DNA of 64,000 nt, taken from Oscillospiraceae bacterium (GTDB lineage Bacteria > Bacillota > Clostridia > Oscillospirales > Oscillospiraceae). Shown here one piece after another: positions 1-9,777 of this stretch; the stretch's first letter is position 1, and each line of letters begins with the position of its first letter. The DNA lies in contig SVKZ01000002.1 of assembly GCA_015068165.1 (NCBI GenBank), positions 1-64,000 on the forward strand, given 5' to 3'. The position numbers and the translations under genes were made by a program. The notes below the pieces were generated by a model. That model ran no database searches. It was not told where the DNA came from and was given only the letters and a program-made list of their open reading frames with translations.

Positions 1-81
1 CACTGGTTCTGGGAAGAAGGGAATGAGAAACGAAACAACTCCCGCTACTGCGAGCTGTGGATTCCTATTGCTAAGAAGTAA
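1..81 (+). CDS. C-terminal fragment of a CDS cut by the window edge (tail ...HWFWEEGNEKRNNSRYCELWIPIAKK; possibly a GyrI/AraC-type effector-binding domain)
   Basis: Open frame from base 1 to TAA at 79-81, followed by a terminator hairpin; the ending ...CELWIPI resembles GyrI-like domain C-termini. Confidence 0.45.
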   Translation, partial: HWFWEEGNEKRNNSRYCELWIPIAKK

Positions 82-94
82 ATTCACGAAATCA

Positions 95-126
95 GCCCCG
101 GAGTTCCCTCCGGGGCATTCTTCTTT
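95..126 (+). terminator. Rho-independent terminator
   Basis: GCCCCGGAG-TTCC-CTCCGGGGC perfect 9-bp stem followed by a T-rich tract. Confidence 0.75.
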
Positions 127-132
127 GGCGTA

Positions 133-363
133 TTATCCGCCCGATGGCATTTGGCATATCCAATAAATAAATCCATAAACCACACTGGCCGACACACCAT
201 ACACAATGACCGGTCCTGCTATTGTAAACATCTTCGCACCCATGCCTAGGATGAAGCCCTCTGTTTGTGTCAATATAGGACCCAGAAATTTTGCGAAAAG
301 CTTGCAAAGCACACAAGTAAATATTATAATAGTTTTGCCACATAAGTTTACATTTTGAAGCAT
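133..363 (-). pseudogene. Truncated spoVAC 3'-end copy (only the last ~37 codons are homologous)
   Basis: Translation ...TEGFILGMGAKMFTIAGPVIVYGVSASVVYGFIYW matches the C-terminus of the intact gene at 1851-2288 with one residue difference; upstream part unrelated. Confidence 0.8.
158..267. repeat. Direct repeat copy 1 (spoVAC 3' end), partner at 1867-1976
   Basis: 62 identical bp (158-219 = 1867-1928), then ~48 bp with 8 substitutions by hand alignment. Confidence 0.9.
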
Positions 364-538
364 TCGTCAAATAATAATGATATATCTCCCAGGACAAATA
401 ACTTGTCAATTTAGGAGCGATTTTATGGCATTCTTCTATTATCGCACTTTGCACTATCGTTATTTCCGCAGTTAGGCATTCTTCGTTTTACATGTCTGTA
501 ATTGTAAAAGAATGTGATAACTGAAAGGATAATAACAT

Positions 539-1729
539 ATGAAAATTGAAAGAATCACTGATCTTGAAAGAAAATATGCTTTGGAATCTCTGGACGGCCA
601 GTTTGAAGCACACAACAACTATAGGTTTGTTGTGCGTCTCGAGCGAGCATTTGCTAAGACTATCGGCACCAAACACTCCGTCGGTTTCGTAAACGGCACC
701 GCAACACTACATACTGCTCTGGAAGCTGCAGGCGTTGGCATTGGCGATGAGGTCATTGTACCTCCTTTGACCATGTCCTCCACCTCTCTGGCTGTTCTGC
801 AAGCCAATGCTATTCCGGTTTTTGCAGACGTAGACCAAAAGACCTTCTTGATCTCCGCTCCCGAAATTGAGAAAAAGATCACCGATAAGACCAAGGCGAT
901 CATCATTGTTTCTCTGTACGGTTTGATGCCTGATATGGATGCCATCATGGCCATTGCCAAGAAGCATAACTTGGTCGTCATTGAAGACGATGCGCAGTGC
1001 TTCCTGGGTCGCTACAAGGGCAAGAATGCCGGTACCATCGGTCATATGTCTAGTTTCTCTTTCCAGGCCAGTAAACATCTGACCAGTGGCGAAGGCGGCA
1101 TGGTCACCACCGATATCGACGAGTTCGCTCTGCAGCTACGCAGAATCTCCGGCCTGGGCTATGGTAGCATCACTATGGAAAAGGCCCGTATCACCAAGGA
1201 TGACATTCAAGATCCCAAGTACGAGCGCCATGTGGCTCTGGGCTGGAACTACCGTATGTCTGATTTGGTAGGCGCTGTGGGTTTAGCACAGACTGAGCGT
1301 ATGGAAGAGCTGTGTAATATGCGTAAGGCTGTCGGCAAGATCATTGAAGACGCCGCCACCGGCTGTGATTGGCTGATTCCTCAGTACACTCCTGAAGAAT
1401 GCGAGCATGCATACTGGGCTGTTGCGATTCGTTTGGTCAATCCCAATATCTCTTGGTACGATTTCCGCAGAAAGTTTATGGAACTGGGCGGCGACGGTAT
1501 CTACTCTGCATGGCAGCTGACTCACCTAGAGCCTGCATTCCGCAACAAGAAGTTCCTGCATAGAGAGAAACTGATGGAAGGCTACGAGTACGACAAGGGT
1601 ATGTGCCCTGTTGCAGAAATGATCCAGCCCCAGATGCTACAGTTCAAAACCAACTACTTTGACACCGATGAAGCAGAGGCTCAGGCTGATATTCTGAAGA
1701 AGACCATTGCTTACCTTAACGGAAGATAA
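539..1729 (+). CDS. DegT/DnrJ/EryC1/StrS-family PLP-dependent aminotransferase
   Basis: 396 aa; GTATLHTALEAAGVGIGDEVIVPPLT, EDDAQCFLGRYKGKNAGTIGHMSSFSFQASKHLTSGEGGMVTTD with the PLP-Lys context SFQASKHL. Confidence 0.93.
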   Translation: MKIERITDLERKYALESLDGQFEAHNNYRFVVRLERAFAKTIGTKHSVGFVNGTATLHTALEAAGVGIGDEVIVPPLTMSSTSLAVLQANAIPVFADVDQKTFLISAPEIEKKITDKTKAIIIVSLYGLMPDMDAIMAIAKKHNLVVIEDDAQCFLGRYKGKNAGTIGHMSSFSFQASKHLTSGEGGMVTTDIDEFALQLRRISGLGYGSITMEKARITKDDIQDPKYERHVALGWNYRMSDLVGAVGLAQTERMEELCNMRKAVGKIIEDAATGCDWLIPQYTPEECEHAYWAVAIRLVNPNISWYDFRRKFMELGGDGIYSAWQLTHLEPAFRNKKFLHREKLMEGYEYDKGMCPVAEMIQPQMLQFKTNYFDTDEAEAQADILKKTIAYLNGR

Positions 1730-1816
1730 TAGCATACGAATAAATTTTTCCTTAAAGGCCAAGAGTGTGATCCTTATCGGTGTTTGTGGTAACCATTTGC
1801 TAAAAATTACGTTAAG

Positions 1817-1848
1817 ACAGGCAGTCGTTTTTCGGCTGCCTGTTTTAC
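1817..1848 (+). terminator. Rho-independent terminator after the DegT-type gene
   Basis: ACAGGCAG...CTGCCTGT stem followed by TTTACTTTT. Confidence 0.65.
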
Positions 1849-1850
1849 TT

Positions 1851-2288
1851 TTAGAATATAGTGGTCATCCAATAAATAAATCCATAAACCACACTGGCCG
1901 ACACACCATACACAATGACCGGTCCTGCAATCGTAAACATCTTTGCGCCAACACCTAAGATGAAGCCCTCTGTTTTGAACTCCACCGCCGGGGCGGCGAC
2001 GGCGTTGGCAAAGCCGGTGATGGGAACAAGCGTACCTGCACCGGCGTGCTTGGCAAGGTTATCGTAAAGACTAAGACCTGTAAACAGGGCAGATAGGGCA
2101 ATGAGTGTCATACACTCGGCGGTGGCTGCGTCGGTTTTATCAAGGCCTAAGGAAGCATAAAAATTCAGAAGCGCCTGTCCTAAGGTACAGATAAGACCGC
2201 CTACCAAAAAGGCGAGGGCGCAATCTTTATAAATTGGCGACTTTGGGGAAAGGTCGCTGACTAATTTTCCGTATTCCTTCTCTGTCAT
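1851..2288 (-). CDS. spoVAC: Stage V sporulation protein AC
   Basis: 145 aa; SPIYKDCALAFLVGGLICTLGQ and ..GAGTLVPITGFANAVAAPAVEFKTEGFILGVGAKMFTIAGPVIVYG typical of SpoVAC. Confidence 0.9.
   Translation of the reverse strand: MTEKEYGKLVSDLSPKSPIYKDCALAFLVGGLICTLGQALLNFYASLGLDKTDAATAECMTLIALSALFTGLSLYDNLAKHAGAGTLVPITGFANAVAAPAVEFKTEGFILGVGAKMFTIAGPVIVYGVSASVVYGFIYWMTTIF
1867..1976. repeat. Direct repeat copy 2 (inside intact spoVAC)
   Basis: See 158-267. Confidence 0.9.
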
Positions 2289-2342
2289 AGAATCCCTCCG
2301 GCCATAGTTTATCCGAAGGGCATTTTTTTATGCAAAAGAAAA

Positions 2343-2444
2343 CCCTCCCCTTTGGGGAGGGTGTCAAAATCGAAGATTTTTGACAGGTGAGGCGACCTCA
2401 TCCGTCAGCCCTGATGGGCTGCCACCTTCCCCAAAGGGGAAGGT
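2343..2444. repeat. Family A palindromic intergenic repeat, short centre
   Basis: CCCTCCCCtttGGGGAGGG end hairpin, TGTCAAAATC/GATTTTTGACA hairpin, GGTGAGG/CCTCATCC arms, CCTTCCCCaaaGGGGAAGG end hairpin. Confidence 0.9.
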
Positions 2445-2447
2445 ATT

Positions 2448-3119
2448 TTACTGCATATTTGTGAGGGCATCCCGGGCGGCGTCCTGCTCGGCACGTTTTT
2501 TACTGCTGCCTGCACCTTCACCGACAATGTGATCATTTACAGAAACCTGCACGTTAAACTGCTTATTATGGTCCGGGCCGGATTCACCCACCAATGTGTA
2601 GGTGATGACCTGCCCCTTTTTCTGCTGGATAAGCTCCTGCAGGGCAGTTTTATAGTCCATATTCCGGGGCTGTTCTACGGTAGCACCGGTGAGGACAAAT
2701 TGTTCAATAAAGGCCTTTGCCGGGGCAAACCCACCATCTAAGTAAATGGCGGCAATTACAGACTCCACCGCATCCGCCAAAATGGATGCCCGCTTGCTTC
2801 CGCCACTGACCGTTTCACCGTGGCCTAAAAGAAGCTGCTTGCCTAAATCCAACTTTACGGCAATGGCGGCAAGGCTGGTCTCACATACCATATCTGCCCG
2901 CATCCGGGAAAGCTCGCCCTCCGGACGGTTAGGGTAGGTCCGGTATAAATGCTCCGCAACTACCATACCCAGCACGGAATCTCCTAAAAATTCCAGTCGC
3001 TCGTTGCTTTTTAGCCCATTGTGCCACCGTTCATTGGCATAGGAGGAATGGGAAAGGGCGTTTTCCAGCAGAGAGATGTCCCGGAAACGATAACCGATGG
3101 CTTCTTCTGTGCGTTTCAT
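2448..3119 (-). CDS. rnc: Ribonuclease III
   Basis: NERLEFLGDSVLGMVVAEHLY signature and C-terminal dsRBD. Confidence 0.97.
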   Translation of the reverse strand: MKRTEEAIGYRFRDISLLENALSHSSYANERWHNGLKSNERLEFLGDSVLGMVVAEHLYRTYPNRPEGELSRMRADMVCETSLAAIAVKLDLGKQLLLGHGETVSGGSKRASILADAVESVIAAIYLDGGFAPAKAFIEQFVLTGATVEQPRNMDYKTALQELIQQKKGQVITYTLVGESGPDHNKQFNVQVSVNDHIVGEGAGSSKKRAEQDAARDALTNMQ

Positions 3120-4135
3120 TCTGCGGCCTCCAATGCCGCAAGGCCTTCGCTGAGCTCTGCGGTAAAGTCTTGGGCGGCAGCATTAGCGGCCTGGCTGATG
3201 GCGTTACAGAAGGCGATTTCATCAGAAGAGCCGTGGGCTTTGATAACCGGCTTCTTGATACCCAAGAACTGGGTACCGCCGATTTCCCGGTAGTCCATCA
3301 GCTTCATCACCTCGTCCACGCCGGGCTTGCAGAGCAGATAACCGATCTTACTCAGGAAGCTCCGCTTGAAAATTTTATGCTTCATCAGACTGCCCATATA
3401 CATCGCTGTACCTTCAATGGATTTGAGAAGCACATTGCCGGAAAAACCGTCGCAGACAACCACATCCACGCCGCCTAAGAGAGCATCCCGGCCCTCAATG
3501 TTGCCAATAAAATTCAAAAGGCCTTTTTCGTGAGCGGCGGTCAACAGAGCGTGGGATTCCTTCTGCAAAGGTGTACCCTTGCTGTCTTCAGAGCCGATGT
3601 TGAGAAGACCTACCCGGGGATTTTCCAGACCAAGCTGTTTTTTGGCAAAGAGAGAACCCACAAGGCCAAACTGGAGCAAAAATTCCGGGGTACATTCCGC
3701 ATTTGCGCCGCAGTCCAGCAAAATGGTCTTACCACCGGCTTTGTTGGGCATAGCCGGACCCATTGCGGCTCTGCGGATACCCTTGACCCGTTTAACGATC
3801 AGGGTCGCACCGGACAGCAGCGCACCGGTACTGCCTGCGGAAATACAGGCATCGCCGTCTCCGTCGGCAAGCATTTTCAGCGCCACCATCATAGAAGCGC
3901 CCTTTTTCTGCCGGACTACATTGGCCGGGTCGTCGTGCATATCCACCACTTCTGTAGTATGGACAACGGAAATGTTTTCGGGGAGGGTGGTATGTCCTTG
4001 CTCTTTGAGAATTTCCCAAATGGCGTCGCTGTCGCCTACCAGAACAATTTCGTACTGTTTGTCAGCAGCCAACGCACCTAAGACCGGTGCCTTCGGGGCA
4101 TGATCGCCGCCCATTGCGTCAAGAATAATTTTCAT
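3116..4135 (-). CDS. plsX: Phosphate acyltransferase PlsX
   Basis: MKIILDAMGGDHAPKAPV start; full-length PlsX-like; overlaps rnc start. Confidence 0.97.
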   Translation of the reverse strand: MKIILDAMGGDHAPKAPVLGALAADKQYEIVLVGDSDAIWEILKEQGHTTLPENISVVHTTEVVDMHDDPANVVRQKKGASMMVALKMLADGDGDACISAGSTGALLSGATLIVKRVKGIRRAAMGPAMPNKAGGKTILLDCGANAECTPEFLLQFGLVGSLFAKKQLGLENPRVGLLNIGSEDSKGTPLQKESHALLTAAHEKGLLNFIGNIEGRDALLGGVDVVVCDGFSGNVLLKSIEGTAMYMGSLMKHKIFKRSFLSKIGYLLCKPGVDEVMKLMDYREIGGTQFLGIKKPVIKAHGSSDEIAFCNAISQAANAAAQDFTAELSEGLAALEAAE

Positions 4136-4149
4136 AAAGAACCCCTTTC

Positions 4150-5454
4150 TCAGATACCGTCAGATACCATTTTGTCAATGATTTCCAAAGATCGGTTGGC
4201 AAGCGCCAGATTTTTTTCTGCTTTTTTCCGGATGCGTTTTTCCAGAGGGGAAATGAGGCTGAAATTGATATTCATAGGCTGGAAATCCTCCACTCGGGCA
4301 TCGCTGATGTAAAGACCCAGCGCGCCGATGGCGGTCTCCTTGGGAAAATCCGGAGGTGTTTCACCCCGCAGCCGTGCGGCCATCGCCACAGCGGCCAAGT
4401 AGCCGGAGGCTGTGCTTTCCACATAGCCCTCTACGCCGGTCATCTGTCCGGCAAAGGCAGTCATCGGATTGCGACGGTCGGCATAATACCGATCCAGCAG
4501 CCGGGGAGACTGGAGGAAGGTGTTTTGGTGCATTACGCCGTAACGGACAAATTCTGCATCCTTTAGGGCAGGGATCATAGAAAATACCCGCTTCTGTTCG
4601 CCGAATTTCAGGTGGGTTTGGAAGCCTACCAGATTAAAAACGCTTTTTGCTGCATTGTCCTGCCGGAGCTGGACCACGGCGTAAGGCTCTTTCCCGGTGG
4701 CGGGGTCGGTAAGCCCAACGGGCTTCAGCGGACCGAACCGCAGGGTATCGTAACCCCGGCGACCCATAACCTCCACAGGCATACAGCCTTCAAATACATT
4801 TTTGTCCTCAAAGCCGTGGACAGGGGCTTCCTCGGCGGTAATAAGGGCGTTCAGGAAGGCGTCGTACTCTTCCTTATTCATCGCACAGTTGATGTAATCC
4901 GGTGTACCCCGGTCGTACCGGGATTGCCACCAGGCTTTTGCCATGTCAATGGAGTCTGCCGCGACCAAAGGGGCGGCGGCGTCGAAGAAATGAAGATAGC
5001 TTTCACCGAAATACTGCCCGATGGCCTCACTCATAGCATCGGAGGTCAGCGGCCCTGTGGCGATAATGACAGGACCTTCCGGAACGCAGGTTACTTCCTC
5101 GGAAATAACGGTAATATTCGGATGGCTTTTGATTTTCTCTGTTACAAGGTCGGAAAAACCCTGACGGTCCACAGCTAAGCATCCGCCGGCTTCCACACGG
5201 GTTTTTTCTGCACAGGCGAGGATCAGACTTCCACAGCGCCGAAGTTCTTCCTTGAGAAGTCCTACGGCGTTTTCCAGTCGGTCGCCACGGAGAGAATTGG
5301 AGCATACGAGCTCTGCAAAGGTATCCGTGTGATGGGCAGGGGAATGTTTTTTTGGTTTCATTTCATAGAGGGAAACGGAAAATCCCCGCTGGGCAAGCTG
5401 CCAAGCAGCTTCGCATCCTGCAAGACCGGCACCGATCACTTTCACCTGGGTCAT
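4150..5454 (-). CDS. trmFO: FADH2-dependent tRNA (uracil-54-C5) methyltransferase TrmFO
   Basis: VIGAGLAGCEAAWQLAQRGFSVSLYEMKPKKHSPAH; CSNSLRGD. Confidence 0.97.
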   Translation of the reverse strand: MTQVKVIGAGLAGCEAAWQLAQRGFSVSLYEMKPKKHSPAHHTDTFAELVCSNSLRGDRLENAVGLLKEELRRCGSLILACAEKTRVEAGGCLAVDRQGFSDLVTEKIKSHPNITVISEEVTCVPEGPVIIATGPLTSDAMSEAIGQYFGESYLHFFDAAAPLVAADSIDMAKAWWQSRYDRGTPDYINCAMNKEEYDAFLNALITAEEAPVHGFEDKNVFEGCMPVEVMGRRGYDTLRFGPLKPVGLTDPATGKEPYAVVQLRQDNAAKSVFNLVGFQTHLKFGEQKRVFSMIPALKDAEFVRYGVMHQNTFLQSPRLLDRYYADRRNPMTAFAGQMTGVEGYVESTASGYLAAVAMAARLRGETPPDFPKETAIGALGLYISDARVEDFQPMNINFSLISPLEKRIRKKAEKNLALANRSLEIIDKMVSDGI

Positions 5455-7625
5455 TTCTTTTTTCCTCCGGTGGATTTCTTGGTTTTTTTGGCAGGTTTTT
5501 CGGAATCCTTTTCCTCACCCTTCTTGTAGTAGCCGCGTTTGTCCTCGGGCAGGAAATTCTCACACTTTTCGTTAATGCAGAAGGGCTTCATACGGCCCTT
5601 GCCGGACTTTTTGAACATGGTCTGTCCGCAAACCGGGCAATCGTTGGCGGTGGGCACATCCCAGGTCATAAAGCCGCATTCTGCGCCTTTTTGACAGGCG
5701 TAGTAGGCATAGCCCCGCTTGCTTTTCCGTTTGAGAATGGTGTCGCCGCACTTGGGACAGCGGCCGGGCATTTTTTCTACAATAGGTTTGGTGTTTTTGC
5801 ACTCCGGGAAGCCGGGGCAGGCAAGGAATTTGCCGAACCGACCGACTTTGACGACCATATTCCGTCCGCAGACCTCACAGATCTCCTCAGAGACCTCGTC
5901 CGGTACTTTCAGCCGTGTGCCCTGCAAGGCTTCTTCGGCGGCGGTCATTTCCTTATGGAAATCGCTGTAAAACTCTGCTAAAAGGGCCTTCCAATTCTGT
6001 TTACCGGCTTCTACCTCATCCAAACGGGCTTCCATACCGGCAGTAAATTCCACATCAATAATATCGTGGAAATGTTCCATCATAAGGCCGGTAACCACCT
6101 CACCCAGTGCGGTGGGAGCCAGCTTTTTGTCGGTCTTTTGCACATATTCCCGATCTTGAATGGTGGAAACAATACCGGCATAGGTGGAAGGACGGCCCAC
6201 ACCCTGTTCCTCCATTGCTTTTACAAGGGTTGCTTCCGTATAACGGGCCGGGGGCTGGGTGAAATGCTGGAGAGGGCGCAGCTCCTTGGCGATGGCGGTA
6301 TCTCCGGCTTTTAATTCGGGCAGGGGAGAGCCGATGGCTTCCTCGTCATCATCCCGACCTTCCTCGTAAAGCGCCATAAAGCCTGCAAATTTCAGGCTCT
6401 GATGGGAGGAACGGAAAATGTGTCCTGCGCATTCAGTTTCGATGGAAAGGGCATCATAGACTGCGTTTGCCATCTGGGATGCCAGGAAACGGCTCCAAAT
6501 CAGCTTATAGAGCCGATATTGCTCCCGCGTCAAGGCGTCTTTAATGCTTTCCGGATCCAGCTCTATATGGGTGGGACGGATGGCTTCGTGAGCGTCCTGA
6601 ATACCGGATTTGCCCTTAAATACATGGTGTTTACCGTAATAGTAGTTTTTGCCGTACCGGGCGCAGATAAAGGCGGCGGCCTCATCCATTGCCTCGTTGC
6701 TCAAACGCAGAGAGTCGGTACGCATATAGGTGATAAGACCGGTAGTGCCTTCGCCGGGGACATCCACACCTTCATAAAGCTGCTGGGCAATAGACATGGT
6801 ACGGCTGGGGGTCATATTCAGCTTCCGGGATGCCTCCTGCTGGAGGGTAGAGGTGGTAAAGGGAGGGGCGGCAGATCGCTTTTTGTCGCTGTGTTTTACC
6901 TCGGTTACCGTAAAGGATTTCCCCGTAATATCATCAACGATGGCTTGGGTTTCTTCCTCGTTTTTCAGCTCCCGCTTTTTGGGACTGCCATAGTATATGG
7001 CAGTAAAGGTGGCACCGGTATTACACTGCAGATCGGCTTCCAAGGTCCAGTATTCCTGAGGAATAAACGCACGGATCTCATTTTCCCGATCTACCACAAG
7101 CCGGGTAGCTACAGACTGGACTCTACCTGCGCTAAGACCCCGGCGGACTTTTTTCCACAGCAGGGGAGACAGCTCGTAGCCCACGATCCGGTCCAACACA
7201 CGGCGAGCCTGCTGGGCATCTACCAGGCAATAATCAATATCCCGGGGCTCGGCAATAGATGCCTGTACCACCTTTTGGGTAATTTCGTTGAAGGTTACAC
7301 GCCGGGTCTTTTCGTCCGGCAGGTTCAGTAGCTCTTTTAAGTGCCAGGAGATGGCTTCGCCCTCCCGGTCCGGGTCAGTTGCCAGATATACGGCTTTCGC
7401 CCCGGCAGAAAGCTTTTTCAGCTCCGAAATAATATCGCCTTTGCCGGACAGGGGGGTATACTCCGGAATAAATCCGCCGGTAATATCCACGCCCATCGTG
7501 CTTTTCGGCAAATCCCGCAGATGGCCCATACTGGCCTTTACGGTATAGTCAGGTCCCAGATATTTTCCAATGGTCTTTGCCTTGGAGGGGGACTCCACAA
7601 TTACAAGATAGGATGCTTTTGTCAT
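5451..7625 (-). CDS. topA: DNA topoisomerase I
   Basis: TOPRIM LVIVESPSKAKTIGKYLG; C-terminal 4-Cys zinc motifs. Confidence 0.98.
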   Translation of the reverse strand: MTKASYLVIVESPSKAKTIGKYLGPDYTVKASMGHLRDLPKSTMGVDITGGFIPEYTPLSGKGDIISELKKLSAGAKAVYLATDPDREGEAISWHLKELLNLPDEKTRRVTFNEITQKVVQASIAEPRDIDYCLVDAQQARRVLDRIVGYELSPLLWKKVRRGLSAGRVQSVATRLVVDRENEIRAFIPQEYWTLEADLQCNTGATFTAIYYGSPKKRELKNEEETQAIVDDITGKSFTVTEVKHSDKKRSAAPPFTTSTLQQEASRKLNMTPSRTMSIAQQLYEGVDVPGEGTTGLITYMRTDSLRLSNEAMDEAAAFICARYGKNYYYGKHHVFKGKSGIQDAHEAIRPTHIELDPESIKDALTREQYRLYKLIWSRFLASQMANAVYDALSIETECAGHIFRSSHQSLKFAGFMALYEEGRDDDEEAIGSPLPELKAGDTAIAKELRPLQHFTQPPARYTEATLVKAMEEQGVGRPSTYAGIVSTIQDREYVQKTDKKLAPTALGEVVTGLMMEHFHDIIDVEFTAGMEARLDEVEAGKQNWKALLAEFYSDFHKEMTAAEEALQGTRLKVPDEVSEEICEVCGRNMVVKVGRFGKFLACPGFPECKNTKPIVEKMPGRCPKCGDTILKRKSKRGYAYYACQKGAECGFMTWDVPTANDCPVCGQTMFKKSGKGRMKPFCINEKCENFLPEDKRGYYKKGEEKDSEKPAKKTKKSTGGKKK

Positions 7626-7642
7626 TTTTTCCTCCGCTGATG

Positions 7643-8866
7643 TTATTTTCGGGAAACCAGACCCCCGGGGTGGTTTTGTACATAGTCCCGGATGGCCAGC
7701 ATAGTCAGGATCGAAAGTACTTTTTGCGGTGAGATCCCGGTTTGGTCGATGATATCGTCCACAGGTGTGGGGGTACCTGTCAGGCAGGTAAGAACCGCTT
7801 TTTCCTGGTCGTTAAGGCCGGACAAATCATTGCGTATGCCACTATAAGACGATTTTTCTTCCTTGTCAATGGGTAATTTCTGCGCCACAGTTCCTTTGGA
7901 AGATGATTTTTCCGGGGAAGTGGCAGGCTCTGCCACCCTTGCCACGGGAATTTCCTCGTGAAAAACCGTGGGCGGTGCGGCCTTATGTACTTTATCCGGG
8001 TAGATGGCTTCGTATTCCTTCATAATATCCCAACCGCTGAAAACCGGGGTGGCCCGATCCTGTAATAGGGCGTTACTGCCGGCGCAGGTGGGAACGTCAA
8101 TATTTCCGGGAACGGCAAACACATCCCGGCCTTGCTCCAGGGCGGCCCGGGCAGTGATCAGCGCACCGCTGCCTATTGGGGCTTCTACAACCAGCACGCC
8201 GTTGGAAAGTCCGCTGAGCACCCGGTTGCGGACAGGAAAGTTCCAGCGATAGTGGGGTGTTTCGGGGGGATATTGGGATAAAAGACAGCCTTGCCTTTCA
8301 ATTTCAGAAAATAAAGCGGTATTGGATTTGGGATATACCACATCCACACCGCCGGCTAAAACGGCGATGACCGGGTTCTTGCAGGAAAGCGCACCGGAAA
8401 GAGCCATTGTGTCATTGCCGGTAGCACCGCCGGAAACGACGATACCGCCGCAGGCGGCGATCTGCGTACCTATCCGACGGGAGACGTTCATTCCGTAAGG
8501 CGTTGCCTTCCGTGTGCCTACGATGGCAATGGTAGGTGTGTTGTTAAGATCCGGCAGATAGCCTTTGCAGTAGAGCACAAGGGGCGCATCCGCAGTGTTT
8601 TTCAGCCGACGGGGATAAGCGGAATCGTTAAGGGCGAAAAGACGGATGTTCTTTTCATGGCAGACCCGCAAAATGCGCTGCGCCTGGGAAAGATCCTTGT
8701 TTTGCAGAGCTTTTATAATATCGTCTGTTATATCGTCAATGACGGAGAGAGCCTCCGCACTGGCGTGATACAGCTCCTCCGGATCGTGGAAATGCTCCAA
8801 AAGGATATGCTTTTGCCAAAGCTGTAAATTAGGGAGTTCTGCAAACCATATCCAGTAAATGAGCAT
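7643..8866 (-). CDS. dprA: DNA-processing protein DprA/Smf
   Basis: IVGTRKATPYG..., VSGGATGNDTMA, GRDVFAVPGNID. Confidence 0.95.
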   Translation of the reverse strand: MLIYWIWFAELPNLQLWQKHILLEHFHDPEELYHASAEALSVIDDITDDIIKALQNKDLSQAQRILRVCHEKNIRLFALNDSAYPRRLKNTADAPLVLYCKGYLPDLNNTPTIAIVGTRKATPYGMNVSRRIGTQIAACGGIVVSGGATGNDTMALSGALSCKNPVIAVLAGGVDVVYPKSNTALFSEIERQGCLLSQYPPETPHYRWNFPVRNRVLSGLSNGVLVVEAPIGSGALITARAALEQGRDVFAVPGNIDVPTCAGSNALLQDRATPVFSGWDIMKEYEAIYPDKVHKAAPPTVFHEEIPVARVAEPATSPEKSSSKGTVAQKLPIDKEEKSSYSGIRNDLSGLNDQEKAVLTCLTGTPTPVDDIIDQTGISPQKVLSILTMLAIRDYVQNHPGGLVSRK

Positions 8867-8868
8867 TT

Positions 8869-9639
8869 TTACACCTTCTCTTCATCGTTTTTCATCTGCC
8901 ACATCACGATGGAGGCGGCAACAGCGGCGTTTAAGGATTCACAGCGGGGGTTCATCGGGATGATAAGATACTCTGTACAGGCGGACATAACGGCATCGCT
9001 GACACCGCGCCCCTCATTGCCGATGACAACTGCCATTTTAGAAATGTCTGCGGCGCGAATATCCTTTGCATCCGGCCGCAGAGCGGTAACTGCCAAAGGA
9101 ATGTTATGGGCCATACAGGCTTTTTGTACCGTTTCAAAATCCGCCTCCATCACAGGGGTACGGAAAACAGCGCCCATAGATGCCCGCACCACTTTATGAC
9201 TGTAAGGGTCGGCACAGCCGGGAAGCAGGACGACGGGAACCTCCAAGGCGTCTGCGGTGCGGAGGATTGTTCCTAAATTGCCCGGGTCCTGAATGCCGTC
9301 CAAAATCAGCATACCCGGCACAGGGATAAACTCCGTGGGAGCAGGAAACTTACAAAGAAACAAGGCACCTTGGGGGGCTTCCATCGGGGAAACAGATGCC
9401 ATCACATCCTCCGGCACGATTACATCCCGGATATTTTCCGGCAGGGAGAGAACCACATCCTCGGTGTGGATGACTGTCTCCAGTTCCCTGCACCAGCGGA
9501 TGGCTTCTTCCAAAAGCTTTGTGCCGTCGGCAACAAATAAACCTGCTTCCTCACGGGCTTTCCGGGAGGTCAGCAGCTTCCGCACCTGCTGAAGCAGGGG
9601 GTTTTTCCGTGAGGTGATATATTCAGCCTGTGTTTTCAT
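8869..9639 (-). CDS. TrmH/SpoU family RNA 2'-O-methyltransferase
   Basis: LDGIQDPGNLGTILRTADA, VIGNEGRGVSD, PMNPRCESLNAAVAASIVMW; start trimmed to MKTQAEY. Confidence 0.93.
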   Translation of the reverse strand: MKTQAEYITSRKNPLLQQVRKLLTSRKAREEAGLFVADGTKLLEEAIRWCRELETVIHTEDVVLSLPENIRDVIVPEDVMASVSPMEAPQGALFLCKFPAPTEFIPVPGMLILDGIQDPGNLGTILRTADALEVPVVLLPGCADPYSHKVVRASMGAVFRTPVMEADFETVQKACMAHNIPLAVTALRPDAKDIRAADISKMAVVIGNEGRGVSDAVMSACTEYLIIPMNPRCESLNAAVAASIVMWQMKNDEEKV

Positions 9640-9777
9640 AGAAAACCTCAATTGTTTTATTAATGATGTACATTATTATAACAATTTTTTATCCGAATGC
9701 AAGAGGGAAACTTTTTTACCCTTTTACAAGCGGGGAAAAATATGCTATGATAGAAAAAATGCTTTTGGAGGGAAATT

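Noticed and set aside
267-538. 120-aa minus-strand ORF (92-454) upstream of the DegT gene
   Set aside because: Out of frame with the spoVAC fragment, no RBS or domain; likely spurious.
3530-4103. Overlapping + strand ORFs (174-183 aa) opposite plsX
   Set aside because: Antisense shadow ORFs with no domain or RBS support; plsX is unambiguous.
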